Below are positions 54,214 to 64,000 of a stretch of 64,000 nucleotides of DNA, piece after piece. The position numbers were made by a program, and so were the translations under genes. The stretch is from Calonectria ilicicola (taxonomy: Eukaryota; Ascomycota; Sordariomycetes; Hypocreales; Nectriaceae): positions 186,001 to 250,000 of the forward strand of contig CP085836.1 in assembly GCA_020809705.1 (NCBI GenBank), in the 5' to 3' direction. The notes under the pieces were generated by a model, which saw nothing but the letters and a program-made list of their open reading frames with translations, was not told where the DNA came from and made no database searches. How positions within the stretch are numbered: the stretch's first letter is position 1; each line of letters starts with the position of its first letter.

Positions 54214-57200
54214 TTACTCAGGGAGCAGCAGTTGTGGGTGTATGACGTTGATGGTTTGGGTATCATGACTGTCTTTAGAGAGAAGAATACGTATGTCTGA
54301 TCGTTGACGCACTTGTGAAAGACTGGGATAGAGTTGGCTGTGAGTGAAGATGGGTTGTCGTAGGTCTAATATGACTTTGTTTAAGGTTAGACCTTGATAA
54401 CTATTGAATGTTGTTGCATAGGCAAGCCGTAGTGGAAATTGTCGTCGTTGTATGGTCCAGCTTGTTATGCGCGGCTGAAAGTCAAAACAAATGCGTGGTA
54501 GGTAGAATTCGGTATTCTGATGCACTATTGTGTTGTTAAGCAATTTTACTTGGATAAGGTGGTGTCCAAGGTGTAGAATCTGCACTCTTGCGTTTTTGAC
54601 CAATCCTTCTTCAATGAACATATTTCGCATGATGCTGCAAATGGCTCCTGCTTTGAGCTCAAGACGGTGAGTTGGTACTCCGGGTTCTTCGAGCATTGTT
54701 AAATAATCCGTTTTTATTGCTGTAGGTAGTGAAGTTTGACTCTGATCTTCGGACTCTTTGATGGCATTGGTACTAAAGAATGATTCTTATAGTCGATTAG
54801 ATATTTGTTAGACACATTATGCAAGGAGTATTATTCGAAGAAAAGGTTGATTCACATACTTTTGAATCCCGGGATTCTATCAATCATCAGTTTATTAAAT
54901 TCGTCAACCTGCTTATTAAAGGGACTAAGAAAGGCTCGAAGAGTTGATTCTTTCAGGTTATTGATTGTTTCCGTTGGAAATAGCAAGTCAGCCGCATGTT
55001 GTGGGGATGTTACTTGGTCGAGGTGGTGTAGTGGCACTTGTTTATCGTACGGTGATAGGCCATCTCCAACTTGGTCAAGCCAATTCGAGTATAATGGATC
55101 ACTGGAAGTTCTTATTGGAGTGACCAAACGTAAGATCTGGAAATGAGGCCACAGGGATGATGAGCGGATGGAGCTGTCGAATATTGCAGCTGGCGAAGTT
55201 GTAGCACGTGTCACAGGTGCCACCTAGCAAAAATCTCCAATTCCTACAAATGTTTTATTCCCAAACGGCAGTTTGTTTTGCATAATGGTTCTCAAGAGTT
55301 CTTCGGCACATTCTATTGCAGCTTTATTAGCCATAGGGAATTCCTCCTAAAGGATGAGAGATGTATGTCGAAGTAAGCCTGCTCGGCCTGACTTTGGGTA
55401 TATTGATGATACTAGTCCAGATGTATTTTCTCGGACGGGGATTCCGAACATTGAATGAGCTGTTCGCCCTCGTTCATAAAGTGTAACGCTCAGTGCAGTT
55501 GATCTAGTAATGCATGCAATATTGCCTTCGCTTCGGATTCGGTTGCATAGGGCATTAATCAAAAAGGTTTTACCTCTTCCTGCTTTTCTATCGATAAAAA
55601 AGCATCCCCCAGTCGAAGTAGCCGAGTAGATTGTATCGAATATGTGTCTTTGTTCGCTATTGAGCATTTCATAATGCCGGTGGCTTATTGATGATAGTTC
55701 TTGTTGTCGATCAATAAATACCGACAATTCCATGGTAACTTCTTTGTCAATTGTGGAAGGCTGTGGTAAACCAAATTGCTTCAAGGTTGCTCCCTGGCTT
55801 GTCAGAATGCGAGATATTGATTGAAGAGTGTGTGAGATGGCATCTCGATTATTATGATGGAGTAAGAAGTCAGCAGCCATTGCTGATTGGAATCGATTCC
55901 AGACATCGATAGCAGGTGTTGGAAAATCTAGTATGATATGAGCAAATAAAAATCGGAGTTGGCTTGGTCGGCAATATGACGCAACAGCTTCCTCAAGGAC
56001 ATATGTCACTTCAGATACGCTTTGGAACAACCCCATTGCAATTGCTGCTGCTTGATAAGTAGAATGGCGCACATTCTCCACTGTTCGTAATTCTGCAAAG
56101 GTAAAGGCTACTTGGTGTTGTAGTAGGACGTGTAGATAAAATAATTCCCCAAGACGGGGAGGTATGCTATAAATTCGAGTAATGATCTTATTCCACCATC
56201 TCTTAATAAGTACTCACTGTCGTGGTCCACGATTGGTTTGATATGAGCTGATGAGTATGTGGTTGTCATTTAAATTCCGATCTATGGGCCAAACATCATA
56301 GTAATATTGAGCGTAGAATTCGGGATATGTAAGGTGAAGTAAGCCTGGTAGTTTGGGCCGGTGAAAGTACCATAGTAATTCACTCATAAAAGATTGGTTT
56401 TCTGAACGTAACATTTGTCTAAGTTGGGAGTTTTCGAGATGTATTGAAAGACATCGAACTGCTGGTTCCTTTGCGGTAATGTTGAATGAAAGCAATCTGT
56501 AGGCAGCTTCGCTGGATGACAGATATCTTGCGGCAATGTAATCTTTGAATTCATCAGGAACTTCATCTTCAGAGGTATCGTGGAGTCGAAATCGAGTACG
56601 GTCAGGTCCTTTGAAGAGGTATTTGAACAAATACATAAAAACATGAATAGACAGACAGACATCAATGTGGATATGGGAGTCCATAAAGAGTATTAAAGAA
56701 GGCATATATGGTACTACCCATCGGTCTTCTTCCTGCCGTCTTCGAAAATGAGCGCGTCCTTGTGAGTCTAATGTTGTACTGTCTGATATAGGTTGGGGAA
56801 ACCCGAATCGACACCGACCATCCCGGTTACAGTATGTCCTTCTATTGTCGTCGAGGTGGTTTCGGCTGTGGATATTCGTTCGCAGGACCTTTTCACGGAG
56901 AGATGCATCTGCTGATGAACGTGGCACCTCTGCTGAGATGATTGTGTCAAGTGCTTCCAACGTTGGTTCAGGTGATATCTGGAATCCGTGGGCAATTAGT
57001 AAATACAGATGATGCAACGTACTTCGCAGTTAAGGTTTTTATGTGTGTACCTTGATAAGGATATGAGCATGGGGCAAACCGCGTTTCTGGAACTCGACGA
57101 CGGTGATTATGTATATCAATCTTCCGAAGTGGTCTTTCATGAATTTCTTTAAATATTGTAAGCGCATATGGAATGCGCGACATACAACGACGGGAGCTTC

Positions 57201-59074
57201 TGCGTAATATTGTCCTGGTCGTAATTTAGATGTGATTTCTGGCCAGTTGGGATTTGTGGTCATTGTAATAAAAAATGTTGGCTTTCCGAATTCTCTAGCA
57301 AGAGCTAATGCATCGGCTACTTGATCTGACGCCCAAGCGCAAGAACCTAGAAATGATGGCGGCAGGGTGTTTTGAAGCGAGTCCATAGGAGAGTGCTGGG
57401 GTTGTTGATCGATCCCAGAGGCTTGAATTGATCGCCCCAATTTTAAATACCTCAACCTACAGTCTTCAAGTCTAGAGAACATGTCGACCAAGTATTCGCA
57501 TGTAAGACGGCCAAAATAAGAAAAACGTGACTCTTTCAAGATCATGCTGCGATACCACTGTAATTGCGTAAGATTGTTGTTGTTGTCGATTTCGGATTGT
57601 TGATATTCATGGGATTCAGCTGCGATTTGTTCCAAAGTTTCACAATTTGATATCCCCCAGCCAGGTGTTCCAAATGGGAAAAATAAAGGGTACTGCAACG
57701 GTTCATAATGTCGTGAAAGAATATTGACAGTTTGGTGTTCTTGCCCATGGAGGAAGAAGAGCACTTTTCGTGGGTTAATTTTGCTCATATTCTCTGTGTT
57801 TATGATAGCAGCTACTTCTCCATCTGCAGGGAAATCCTTTACTTCAATTGCTACTGAAGTTGTGGCAGGACTAATCTGAGATATAGCATGTCGGATTGAT
57901 CGAATGTTTGGGTTGTCGGTTTCAAGTAGAGATCGTGTTTTCTCGACAGCTTCAATAGGAACTTGCTGTGAATTGGCTGCATTTACTCGACCAGCTTCAT
58001 CAAATAGAAACCAGCGCATACTATGCTCTCCTGTTGATAGGTTTAATAGTCGATGGTACACTCGACCAGTGACAACAACATTAGCTGGAGGTAGAGGGTG
58101 AATGAAGCATTCGCTTGCGCCTATAACCGAAAAGCAAAATAGAATGTTCATTCAGTCGACGACTTAACACTGAAAGAGGAAGATTTGTTTCATCCAGCCA
58201 CTGTTGAAAATCTGATGGGTATGGCGGTAAGTTTGGGGCTTTCTTCTGGCCGTTAGAGCAACACCATCCTATCTTTTCGGTTGATAAGAGCGGCGCAGAG
58301 CAAAATGGACAATCTGCTGACCAATATTGATAAAATGGTCGAATATCCAAGCGCGAGAGGCGTGTCCACCACTCATTGGACATGTTTATGACTTCTCGAT
58401 TATGCGAGATCAAAATTGAAGTCGGTGGAGACTGACCAGGGGTGGCACGAGTCGAATTTAATGAGCGGGAGCCAGTAGAATCTGAGATCAGTGTTAGAGA
58501 GATCCGAAGTTCTATCAAATAGCTTCCAACCTGATGTTATTGCATTTGATCCTGATATAGGTTGTTCTGGGGATTGTTGTTCCTCAGTTTGGGTTGAGGT
58601 TGGCGTATCATTTGTAGCTGGCAATGTCGTTTCGGAACGACAATCATCACAGCGATCATGAAGACCTCCGATAAACGGTTGGGAGCACAGGTCGCAAAGA
58701 GAGTGTTGATCACTAAATAGTCGAAGCGCTGATCGGTTTACACGTTTTATCGCAGCTTCTCGGCGGCATTGTTCGCATGTGTCGTATAACTGTGAATGCC
58801 AAGATTTCTTGTATTTCACACATTTTCCAGCTGTTAATAATCGTTCTGATCGTTGCAATCGAGAATCTTCACTTGGACGATTTAGACGCTGTCGGCTTTG
58901 TCGAGCGGCTTTGTCACGACAGCTTCTGCAGAGTTGTATTTGAACTGCGCGTTTCTCTTTTTTACGGGCTTGGTCTTTCCGGCAACAATCTAGACATGTG
59001 CGGTATGTCTCGAATTGGTGCGGGGTCCAAGACTGATGGCACCTCGTACACAGGTTTCCGGATAGAGTAGTCAT
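54214..59074 (-). pseudogene. Helitron RepHel (HUH replicase-Pif1-like helicase), multi-exon, inactivated
   Basis: The N-terminal exon (from ATG 59074) has repeated CxxC units typical of fungal Helitrons (CTRCHQSWTP, TCEQCRREA, CDLCSQPF..CDDCR). The Helitron-like Rep domain follows (57.9-56.4 kb): FFITMTTNPNWPEI, VVCRAFHMRLQYLKKF, then the HUH motif in EFQKRGLPHAHIL, and a Tyr-bearing MYLFKYLFKG. The Pif1-like helicase spans 55.9-54.2 kb: Walker A present as DRKAGRGKTF, where the first Gly is replaced; then EEFPMANKAA; QVAPV-equivalent VAPVTRATT; and the C-terminal RQFPLRLAYATTFNSYQGLTL and QVRQRSDIRILLS. Stops at 55347 (expected Trp) and 55225 (expected Gln) are transition-type. The protein is dead but its layout is complete. 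Confidence 0.85.
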
Positions 59075-59700
59075 CTTGATGAATCTTGCCTTCAAATGTA
59101 AAGATATTTGCTATCAAGACAAAGGAAAGCATAAAACAACCTGCTTATTCTCTCTAGGTCTATTTAATTTCTCAAATACATTCCCAAAGCTATTGCGATC
59201 ATTGCTATTCGTCATCATTCCCAAGTCTGACGTCGCCCTTTGCATGTATAGAAGAGAGGAGGGGAAAAAAAGAAAAGAAAGAAGCTAAGACTTTCCCACG
59301 CAGCACCAATGAATATTATGCACATCACAGGGGACTTGAGTGAGACAGTTGAAATGTCGCTATTGGTGTGCGTGTGTGTGGTGTGTGTAGTAGCGCAGCG
59401 TGGCGAACGCGATGTGGCGTAGAGGTAGGCAGCAGCGGGGAAGCAAGGATCGCCCGCCCGTGCCCTTCCGCGCCCTTCCGCGCCCTTCGGATTCATCATC
59501 ACGTGTGCGGCCAAAACCGAGTAAGGTTTTAATACGTCTCTGATCTCTGATGATCTGATCAATCAATCAATCACGATGCCTCCCCTCTAAAGGTCTTGCC
59601 CTCAAGACCGTTGTGGGTCGTTCGTATTTAGCTTTTCTTCCTCCCTGCAGCTTCTTTCGGTCAGTATATTCCCTCATGGCTTCTTGTCCTAGCTAATGTC

Positions 59701-60309
59701 ATGCCTCGTCAGGCCCCATCGCAAGAGTCCGTTCGAAAGAGGCGTGAGAACAGAGATTTGTCCTCCCACGTGGCGTTGTTTGGTACTGCGGGATCTTCTT
59801 GCGAGCGGTGCTTGCAGATGGATCACGAATGTGTCTTCGGGTCCGGTTCTTCCCGATGTGACAGATGTACTCGGGGCACGTTCCTTGCGATCGTGCGGGT
59901 TCCGATACTGCAATTCGTAAGTGCAGCTGAGGTCCTTCTTATTTTTTAAGCGCTAATGAATGGAGTGTCCCGAGTGGTTCGGGAGACGAAGAAGTTGCGT
60001 AAGCAACGAGATAAAACAAAAGATGAACTGGGGGAATTACGAGCTTCCTTTGAGGAATCGCAAAAGTCATTCCTGCAGGCGCAGAAGGCAATAATGGAGG
60101 CTCAGTCTCGTGTGATGACGGCGTTCGCGAAACTCGAGCGGTTGGATAAGATGGAAGAGCATCTGAAGGCAGTGGGTCTCCCAGCGGCAGAGTCGGTCGA
60201 AGCTCGATTATTGGCATCTTTGCCAGAGCGACCTGATGCTTGTCCTAGCGAGAGTTCTGTTGACATTCCTTCCGAAGGAACTCGTCCAGTTTCTTCGAGC
60301 AGTGCGTGA
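59701..60309 (+). pseudogene. Zn2Cys6-like plus coiled-coil ORF, antisense to the Gypsy 3' end
   Basis: ATG 59701 (MPRQAPSQESVRKRR). A six-Cys cluster at ~59800-59900 (CERCLQMDHEC ... RCDRC, then PCDRA in a shifted frame) has Zn2Cys6 spacing (C-x2-C-x6-C-x8-C-x2-C-x6-C) if one missing base near 59876 is allowed for. An intron (GTAAGT ... TTTTTTAAG, ~59917-59951) leads to a long coiled coil (VVRETKKLRKQRDKTKDEL, AKLERLDKMEEHLKAVG) ending at 60309. Its last 65 bp overlap the chromodomain end of the Gypsy pol on the other strand. It could be an accessory gene of the retrotransposon or an adjacent host gene fragment. Not a standard Gypsy protein. Confidence 0.5.
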
Positions 60310-61651
60310 GGTTTCGCGGAGGTTCCCATGTTTCTTCATCATACCCTGTCCATTTTACACGATAATGTACTTCCCCATCTATAGTGCCTTTTTCTAGGAT
60401 CTTTTCAACAGTGTATTCTTCTTGTGGTTCGACTGCTGGTTTGATACGTGATCCTGTATTGACGGCGATAGTGTCGGTCATCGGTTCAAGTAAGGAAATA
60501 TGAAAGATCGGATGAATCTTGATGTCCTTTGGCAGGTCAAGTTCGTAGTTGTTTTCTGAGATTTTCTTTTTAATAGGGTATAGGCCAAGATATTTGAGAT
60601 CAAGTTTTTTATTTTGTCGTTTTGTAGTGATGTTTTTCGTGGCGAGGAGGACCATCTCCCCCTCCTTCAAGGATGGACCTTCCATCCGTTTGGGGTCGTA
60701 ATATTTCTTCATCTGCATGCGAACGAACTCAAGTTCTGTCTTCATTTCGGAGTGCAGCTGCTGCATCTGTTCGGACTTGAGTAATGCTTTCACACCTAAC
60801 GGTCCTTCCAGCTTGGGACGGAATGCATCAGGTGTAAATCCGAAGTTCGCAAAAGCAGGTGTAGTCTTAATGCTCGATTGATAAGACGTATTGAGGGCAA
60901 GCTGAGCGATGGGGAGATTCTCCACCCAATCTGTTTGCTCATAGTTGATGTAGCATCGTAGATAATGCTCAATCTCCTGGTTTTGCCTCTCGGTCTGTCC
61001 ATCAACCTGGGGTCGGAAAGCAGTTGTGAGCTTGTGCCTCAAGCCCATATATGCCATCAATCCTTGCCAAAACTTGGATGCAAATGGTTGTCCGCGGTCA
61101 GAGATAATTTCAACCGGCAATCCATGCGTTGCAACCACATGTCGGAAGAAGAGGTAAGCAAATTGCTCTTCGTTCGTTGCCTTATTGTAAGGAATGTAGT
61201 AAGTGAATTTGGTGAAGCGATCAACAATAACAAAGATAGAGTCGTAGTACTCATTTGTGGCAGGGTCTATTCATAATGGTAGGTCGGTGATGAAGTTCAT
61301 TGTGACTGACTCCCATGGTCTGGTTGCGACTGGGATGGGTTGCAGTTCACCATATGGTTTGTGTCGAGGTGACTTCGTCTGCCGGCAGAGCAAGCATTGC
61401 TTGACAATAGCTTCTACCTTCTTTTTCATATGACTAAAGGAAAATGTCTGTCTGACTCGTTCAAGGGTTTTATTGACTCCTTTGTGTCCATTGAGTGGAT
61501 GTTCATGGATCTCACGGATCAAATCGTCCTGCAGTTCATCCGGGACCTGCAGTCGAGTCGTTTGTTCTTCTTCTGGGAGTGCCTCATTGTACTCCTCAAT
61601 CTTCTGCAGCAGTGGATTGCCCTGTTCCACGGTGTGAACGCTTGGCGTTGG

Positions 61652-61695
61652 AGAACTATAGGTCCCTGTAAGGGCTCCAAGCGACCTATAGTTCT
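61652..61695. repeat. Inverted-repeat module inside Gypsy pol, site 1
   Basis: AGAACTATAGGTC at 61652-61664 and its exact complement at 61683-61695, 18 bp apart. Within the pol frame it encodes KNYRSLGALTGTYSS, between RNase H and integrase. Confidence 0.85.
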
Positions 61696-63925
61696 TGGAG
61701 GCCCGTTGTTCGGGTGAATATCTTAGTGTAAGATAATTCTTTGCTCTTCGTTCCTTGCGGATCGCGGCAATAATCTTCTTAGATTTGATCATCATCCCAC
61801 TGATAGGTGCCTGTTCGAGGTCGCCCTCGGGGGTATACTGTAGTAACTTCTCTGTAGTCACTCTCTTCTCATTCTGGTAATCAGCTCGTCGGCTGATTGC
61901 ATCTGCTCGAGCGTTCTCGGTGCCTTTGATGTGTACAATCCGGTAGTCAAACTCGGACAAGTATTCAGCATAGCGTAGCTGTCGTCCACTGAGCTTCTGC
62001 GTGGTCGCAAAGTAGGAGATGTTCTTGTGGTCGGTGAATACTGTGATCTTATGTTGACTTCCGAGGAGGTATTGTCGGAATATCTTGAAGGCATCGACAA
62101 TAGCTAGGAACTCTTTGTCGTAAATGGGGTAATTGAGTTCTGCTCCTTGCAGCTTGCGTGAGTAAAATGCAATGGGATGTAGTCTCCCTTGTTCGTCCCT
62201 TTGTCCGATCTGGGCTCCAATGGCAAAATCAGAGGAGTCCGTTTCTAACTTGATGGGTCGGTCAGGGTCGAACATTGCAAGTACTGGCTCGGCTGTGATA
62301 GCGTCTTTCAATTGATCGAATGCTTCCTGAGCCTTCGATCCCCAGATAAAGGGTACTCCTTTCCTTGTAAAGGCAGTCAGAGGCGCTGCTATTCGTCCAA
62401 AGTTCTTAATGAATTTGCGATAATAGTTAGCAAATCCAAGGAAGGATTGGACTTCCAGCAGGTTCTCGGGCTCCTTCCATTCCTTGACGGCAGCGACTTT
62501 CTTAGGGTCCATTCGAATCTCATTATGAGAGATAATGTGTCCTAAGAATTCCACTTCTTCAGCGTGGAATACGCTCTTCTCAGGTTCAACCAGTAGTTTA
62601 GCATCTTGGAGGGCTTTTAAAACCTGGTGGACGTGTTGCTCGTGTTCTTCTTCATTCTTGGAGAAAATGAGTATGTCGTCTAGGTAGCAGACAACGGAGA
62701 CGTCCAAGTATTCACGCAATACATTGTTAATCATCCTCTGAAAGGATGCCGGTGCATTGGTGAGTCCGAAGGGCATTACCAAGTACTCAAACAGTCCGAA
62801 CTTCGTTCGAAAGGCGGTCTTCCATTCGTCTCCCTTCCTGATCCTTATCAGGTTGTAGGCTCCCTTCAGATCAAGCGCAGTGAACACCTTCATACCGTGC
62901 AACCTATCCTTCATCTCGTTGATAAGCAGTAAGGGTGTGCGGTCTTTGATGGTGATGTCGTTAAGCTGTCGGTAGTCCACACAGAGACGAAGTTTTCCGT
63001 TCTTCTTTGGAACAAACATCACTGGATAACCAGCTTCGGAGGTTGATACTCGTATGTATCCTTTTCGTAGCATGTCTTCGATGTACTCCTTTAGAGTGTC
63101 AAGTTCTACTTGATTGAGATTGTAAATCGGGAAGAAACGGGTATTTGTTCCATCCTTCAGTACGATTTCGTGATCCCATTGACTGGGTTCTGGTAGTCCA
63201 GTCTCGAGTTCTCCCGCAAATAACTGTTCATAAATGCGGTACTGGTGTGGTATATTCTTCAGTCGATCGTCGGCAGCATCCTCCTTCATTTTCTTGAGGT
63301 CCTGATCGAGCTGTCGGAACTGTGCACGGAGGTTGGCAATGACTCTCTGCCACATCCTCTTTTGACCAGCCTTATGCTTGTGCTGTGTTCCCTTTGGTGG
63401 CGAACTATCATCGCGCGTGACCTCTGCATGGTCAGTGCTAGAGGTTTGAGATCTCTTATCCTGATCATCCACATCACTGGCTGCGTCATACTCTGAGAGT
63501 ATTTGCACCTGGCCAGTACGCCAGTCGATGTGTGGGTTGTACTGATACAACCATGGGTACCCTAGGACTAGGTCGTTTGTCCCGGCGTCAATGATATCGA
63601 AGGAGATACCTCGATTCTTTCCGTTGACGAAAACCTTAAGGTGATCGAGCTCGCGGCTAATAACTCCGTCATCGTAACTAAACGCGGTACCTTCCAAGTT
63701 TGACACAACATAGGGATCTGCCTTATCCTTCCATGGTAGCTGAAGTTGATTCACAACTCTTGGATGAATGTAGTTCATCTCGGCTCCGCTGTCCACCATA
63801 GCGGTGTACCAGTTCCCTCTGATCCTAACTTTCATTTCAAGCCTTCGTGGCTTCTTGCCGTCTGTGGCACATAGAGACTTCGTAGGAAGCTTCTTTCGCA
63901 GCTTCAGGGGGTCGTCTGCCCTTAG

Positions 63926-63960
63926 AGAACTATAGGTCGGTGAGAAGGGGCTATAGTTCT
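63926..63960. repeat. Inverted-repeat module inside Gypsy pol, site 2
   Basis: AGAACTATAG at 63926-63935 and its exact complement at 63951-63960, 15 bp apart. The left arm continues GTCGG, as at site 1. It encodes QNYSPFSPTYSS, upstream of the protease. The same palindromic module therefore occurs twice, in frame, in one element. Confidence 0.85.
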
Positions 63961-64000
63961 GTAAGATCAGGTCGTCCCTTAACTCCCTTAGGGGTTGCCG

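Larger units (their letters stand above)
52564..59558 (-). mobile_element. Helitron (about 7 kb), inactive copy; termini tentative
   Basis: It contains two minus-strand genes, a RepHel gene (59074-54214) and an OB-fold-like accessory gene (53850-52766). Candidate 5' end: on the minus strand, TCAGATCATCAG beginning at 59558 after an A, similar to the start of the 177-bp element at 4.7 kb. Candidate 3' end: a GCGCGAAGCGCGG hairpin near 52575-52590, in the place and form of that element's hairpin, but the following bases are not a clean CTRR. Both flanks contain ATCAATCAA. Confidence 0.6.
60245..64000 (-). mobile_element. Ty3/Gypsy retrotransposon pol with chromodomain (runs off the right edge)
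   Basis: A single frame is open from the window edge to 60245, apart from one TGA at 61271-61273. Order: protease (AMVDSGAEMNYI); reverse transcriptase (VMFVPKKNGKLRLCVDYRQLN, FTALDLKGAYN, VMPFGLTNAPASFQ, CYLDDILIFS); RNase H (KLETDSSDFAIGAQI, YDKEFLAIV, TDHKNISYF). Next is the integrase: zinc-binding HEHPLNGHKGVNKT..CLLCRQTK, and core with SDRGQPFASKFW and RQNQEIEHYLR. A C-terminal chromodomain ends it (YTVEKILEKG, YRVKWTGYDEETWEP). This is the chromovirus layout. The TGA lies at the start of the integrase core (FITDLPL then stop). Gag and 5' LTR are outside the window; a 3' LTR was not identified before the antisense ORF. Confidence 0.92.

Overview
The window looks like a repeat-rich accessory stretch of a filamentous ascomycete (Pezizomycotina-type) nuclear genome. 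Coding regions are split by short introns (about 45-65 bp) with GTAHGT-like donors and CTAAC/CTGAC branch sites. Predicted products include Zn2Cys6-like clusters, a LaeA-like methyltransferase and a JmjC protein. The mobile elements are typical fungal Copia, Gypsy-chromodomain, Tad-like LINE, hAT, piggyBac and Helitron types. Several carry transition-type nonsense changes that would fit RIP. I cannot name the species.

Layout. 1-6.5 kb holds decayed repeats: a minus-strand Copia remnant that has lost its RT core, a ~430-bp palindromic (foldback) element interrupted by a 177-bp Helitron-like insert, and a cluster of ACCAGTA motifs. 6.6-18.8 kb (all minus strand) holds a damaged C2H2 zinc-finger gene, two paralogous genes with Est1/Smg7-like architecture, and a damaged large gene joining an unrecognised domain to C2H2 fingers, a Zn2Cys6-like cluster and a forkhead-like segment. 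19.2-22.3 kb is a hAT element with 23-bp inverted ends and an 8-bp target duplication but a dead transposase. 22.7-31.5 kb holds small, mostly unrecognised genes: a multi-pass membrane protein, a three-exon gene between two 12-bp minisatellites, a divergent methyltransferase, and a convergent pair overlapping by 9 bp.

33.8-37.3 kb is an intact seven-exon gene (about 1056 aa) with C2H2 fingers, a forkhead-like winged helix and the same unrecognised domain as the 16-19 kb gene, but in a different order. 38-46.8 kb holds a 458-aa orphan, a third zinc-finger gene with repeated W/Y-rich modules (one in-frame TGA), and an intact three-exon JmjC gene whose stop codon sits inside a perfect 20-bp hairpin. 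47.3-64 kb is mostly mobile DNA: a small 4-TM protein gene, a stop-ridden pseudogene, a 5'-truncated LINE, an internally deleted piggyBac with 28-bp perfect inverted ends, a ~7-kb Helitron with a helper-like second ORF, and a Gypsy element with chromodomain that runs off the right edge.

The most unusual content is (i) the zinc-finger/forkhead/orphan-domain family, present in permuted domain orders; (ii) a dispersed ~30-45 bp motif found about nine times, mostly upstream of the local genes; and (iii) the Helitron-in-foldback structure, where removing the insert restores the palindrome exactly. Gene models were built by hand from splice signals and phase. They are firm where all phases close (28.5, 29.9, 30.8, 33.8, 44.3, 25.3, 12.6 and 15.8 kb genes) and tentative elsewhere.
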